The notes under the pieces were generated by a model. The model made no database searches. It was not told where the DNA came from and saw only the letters and a program-made list of their open reading frames with translations. 6,427 nucleotides of DNA from Chloroflexota bacterium (GTDB lineage: Bacteria; Chloroflexota; Ktedonobacteria; Ktedonobacterales; Ktedonobacteraceae): positions 1 to 6,427 of the forward strand of contig DAHVFL010000285.1 of NCBI GenBank assembly GCA_027316975.1. The letters are read 5' to 3'. The position numbers and the translations under genes were made by a program. Shown here piece by piece: positions 5,839 through 6,427 of this stretch (position 1 is its first letter; every line of letters starts with the position of its first letter).

Positions 5839-5922
5839 GGGCGGGGGCAACGGGACCAGGGCAGGGGCAAGCCCTGCCCGTACCCTATACGGATGAGGGA
5901 CAGTTCAGAACAATTCACGATT
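5839..5922. repeat. Hairpin-repeat unit B
   Basis: This unit has the same leader and tail as unit A. The core is GGGCAGGG (5859-5866), loop GCAAG (5867-5871) and CCCTGCCC (5872-5879), a perfect 8-bp stem with the same loop as the copy at 695-715 but a different stem sequence. It is followed by GTACCCTATACGG and the ACAGTTCAGAACAATTCACG tail. Confidence 0.78.
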
Positions 5923-5976
5923 ACCAGGGCAGGGGCAGAGCTACAGCCCGTACCCTATACGGACGCGGGACTGAGC
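5923..5976. repeat. Hairpin-repeat unit C, degenerate
   Basis: It begins like unit B (CCAGGGCAGGGGCA) and ends with the shared GCCCGTACCCTATACGG. The centre is altered, so the long stem is lost and only the GGGC/GCCC arms remain. The ACAGTTC tail is absent. Confidence 0.65.
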
Positions 5977-6052
5977 CGGGGCTTGCTCATTAGCGCCAAC
6001 GTAAGCCGAAAAGTGTCCGTGTTCAAGTGCGTAAGTGAACATCCACAGGGTC

Positions 6053-6149
6053 GCGCTGCCCGCTCTGTCATCCTGAGCGCAGCGAAGGATCTCTCGCGGG
6101 GCAGTGCTCAGATCCTTCGCTGCGCTCAGGATGACAGAGCGGGCAGCGC
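6053..6149. repeat. 40-bp perfect inverted repeat
   Basis: Positions 6053-6092 are the exact reverse complement of 6110-6149, separated by 17 bases. The arms contain the widespread 'TCCTGAGCGCAGCGAAGGA' bacterial repeat in both orientations. A transcript in either direction could fold into a 40-bp stem. Its right arm is also part of the first copy of the 76-bp tandem repeat. Confidence 0.9.
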
Positions 6150-6289
6150 CAGCGGCGTCACGATCCTGGCGTCTGGGCAGTGCTCAGATCCTTCGCTGCG
6201 CTCAGGATGACAGAGCGGGCAGCGCCAGCGGCGTCACGATCCTGGCGTCTGGGCAGTGCTCAGATCCTTCGCTGCGCTCAGGATGACAG
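6099..6289. repeat. 76-bp direct tandem repeat, 2.5 copies
   Basis: Copies are at 6099-6174 and 6175-6250 (identical as read by eye), with a partial 39-base copy at 6251-6289. Each begins GGGCAGTGCTCAGATCC and includes the TCCTTCGCTGCGCTCAGGA element. The period of 76 is not a multiple of three, so the repeat does not encode a periodic protein. The last copy runs into the 3' end of the sigma factor gene and supplies its stop codon. Confidence 0.92.
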
Positions 6290-6427
6290 GGGTTCTAGTT
6301 CGGTCAGGCGGCGTTGCAGGAAGGCGCGTTCGCGTTCGTTCTGGCAGAGTTTGAGGGCAAGGGTATAGGCGCTGCGGGCTTCGTCGAATCGTCCGGCGCG
6401 GCGCAGCAGGTCGGCGCGGGCTGAGTG
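6278..6427 (-). CDS. ECF RNA polymerase sigma factor, C-terminal end (partial, COG4941-like)
   Basis: Only the last 49 codons are in the window; the gene continues past the right edge, so its 5' end is missing. The visible residues read HSARADLLRRAGRFDEARSA followed by a helical block with NERERAFLQRRLTELEP. This is the characteristic final TPR-like helix pair of the large ECF sigma factors of COG4941, which carry an extra C-terminal domain beyond sigma regions 2 and 4. Such factors direct RNA polymerase to specific promoters; the target regulon cannot be inferred. The stop codon TGA (6280-6278) and the last two or three residues (LSS) lie inside the TCATCCTGAG part of the intergenic repeat, so the natural terminus was probably altered by repeat insertion just after the conserved Leu-Glu-Pro. 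The high GC matches the flanking genome. Confidence 0.82.
   Translation of the reverse strand, partial: HSARADLLRRAGRFDEARSAYTLALKLCQNERERAFLQRRLTELEPLSS

Larger units (their letters stand above)
5715..6277. other. Convergent intergenic region filled with repeats
   Basis: This 563-base stretch separates the plus-strand DUF402 pair from the minus-strand sigma factor end. It holds three hairpin-repeat units (5731-5976), a stretch with a weak TGTTCA/TGAACA inverted repeat (6020-6041), a 40-bp inverted repeat (6053-6149) and a 76-bp tandem repeat (from 6099). Open frames here only read the repeats. I see no gene and no conventional T-run terminator; the hairpins may serve that role for both operons. 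Confidence 0.7.

Noticed and set aside
5859..5879. Classical intrinsic terminator for the DUF402 operon
   Set aside because: The stem is strong but no T-run follows, and the same structure recurs in non-terminal places, so it is better described as a repeat.
6053..6289. Possible CRISPR array
   Set aside because: The unit is a direct 76-bp tandem duplication with identical 'spacers' and an inverted copy, and there are no cas genes.
5893..6368. Plus-strand frames giving peptides such as ILSAAKDL and FAALRMT repeats
   Set aside because: These are the well-known spurious translations of the intergenic TCCTGAGCGCAGCGAAGGA repeat. The 76-base period shifts frame at each copy.

Overview
The window looks like chromosomal DNA from a high-GC, repeat-rich bacterium, most plausibly Chloroflexota of the Ktedonobacteria type. 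That placement is an inference. It rests on the end of a COG4941-type ECF sigma factor at the right edge, on two styles of intergenic repeat (GC-rich hairpins with a GCAAG loop, and the 'TCCTGAGCGCAGCGAAGGA' element), and on sampled GC of 60-65% in the flanking genes. No rRNA, tRNA, phage or CRISPR feature is visible.

Layout from left to right. (1) Positions 74-415, minus strand: a small 113-codon gene of unknown function with its own promoter at 555-583. Its 3' end runs through one copy of the hairpin repeat. (2) Positions 416-915: a gene-free stretch with that promoter and more hairpin repeats. (3) Positions 916-4472, minus strand: a three-gene restriction-modification cassette, visibly AT-richer than its flanks (43% GC in a sampled 60-base stretch). 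Its transcription order is a Dam-like adenine methyltransferase, a second D12-class adenine methyltransferase overlapping it by 94 bases, then an AlwI/PleI/N.BstNBI-family endonuclease after a 30-base gap. (4) Positions 4473-4869: a divergent intergenic region with promoters in both directions and a 7-bp inverted repeat. (5) Positions 4870-5714, plus strand: a two-gene ATGA-overlapping pair, a DUF402/FomD-like nucleotide phosphatase followed by an 83-codon unknown. (6) Positions 5715-6277: a convergent intergenic region made almost entirely of repeats, namely three hairpin-repeat units, a 40-bp perfect inverted repeat and a 76-bp tandem repeat. (7) Positions 6278-6427, minus strand: the C-terminal end of an ECF sigma factor, whose stop codon lies inside the repeat.

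The central biology is the restriction-modification cassette. AlwI-family endonucleases recognise short asymmetric sites (GGATC, GAGTC) and cut, or only nick, a few bases away. An asymmetric site needs both strands methylated, which explains two adenine methyltransferases beside one endonuclease. Placing both methyltransferases first in the operon fits the need to protect host DNA before the nuclease builds up. The endonuclease retains a D-x12-E-x12-E acidic pattern (D415, E428, E441) plus an upstream E374, so it looks catalytically intact. The Dam-like enzyme keeps the residues that E. coli Dam uses on GATC, which makes GGATC the leading guess for the target.
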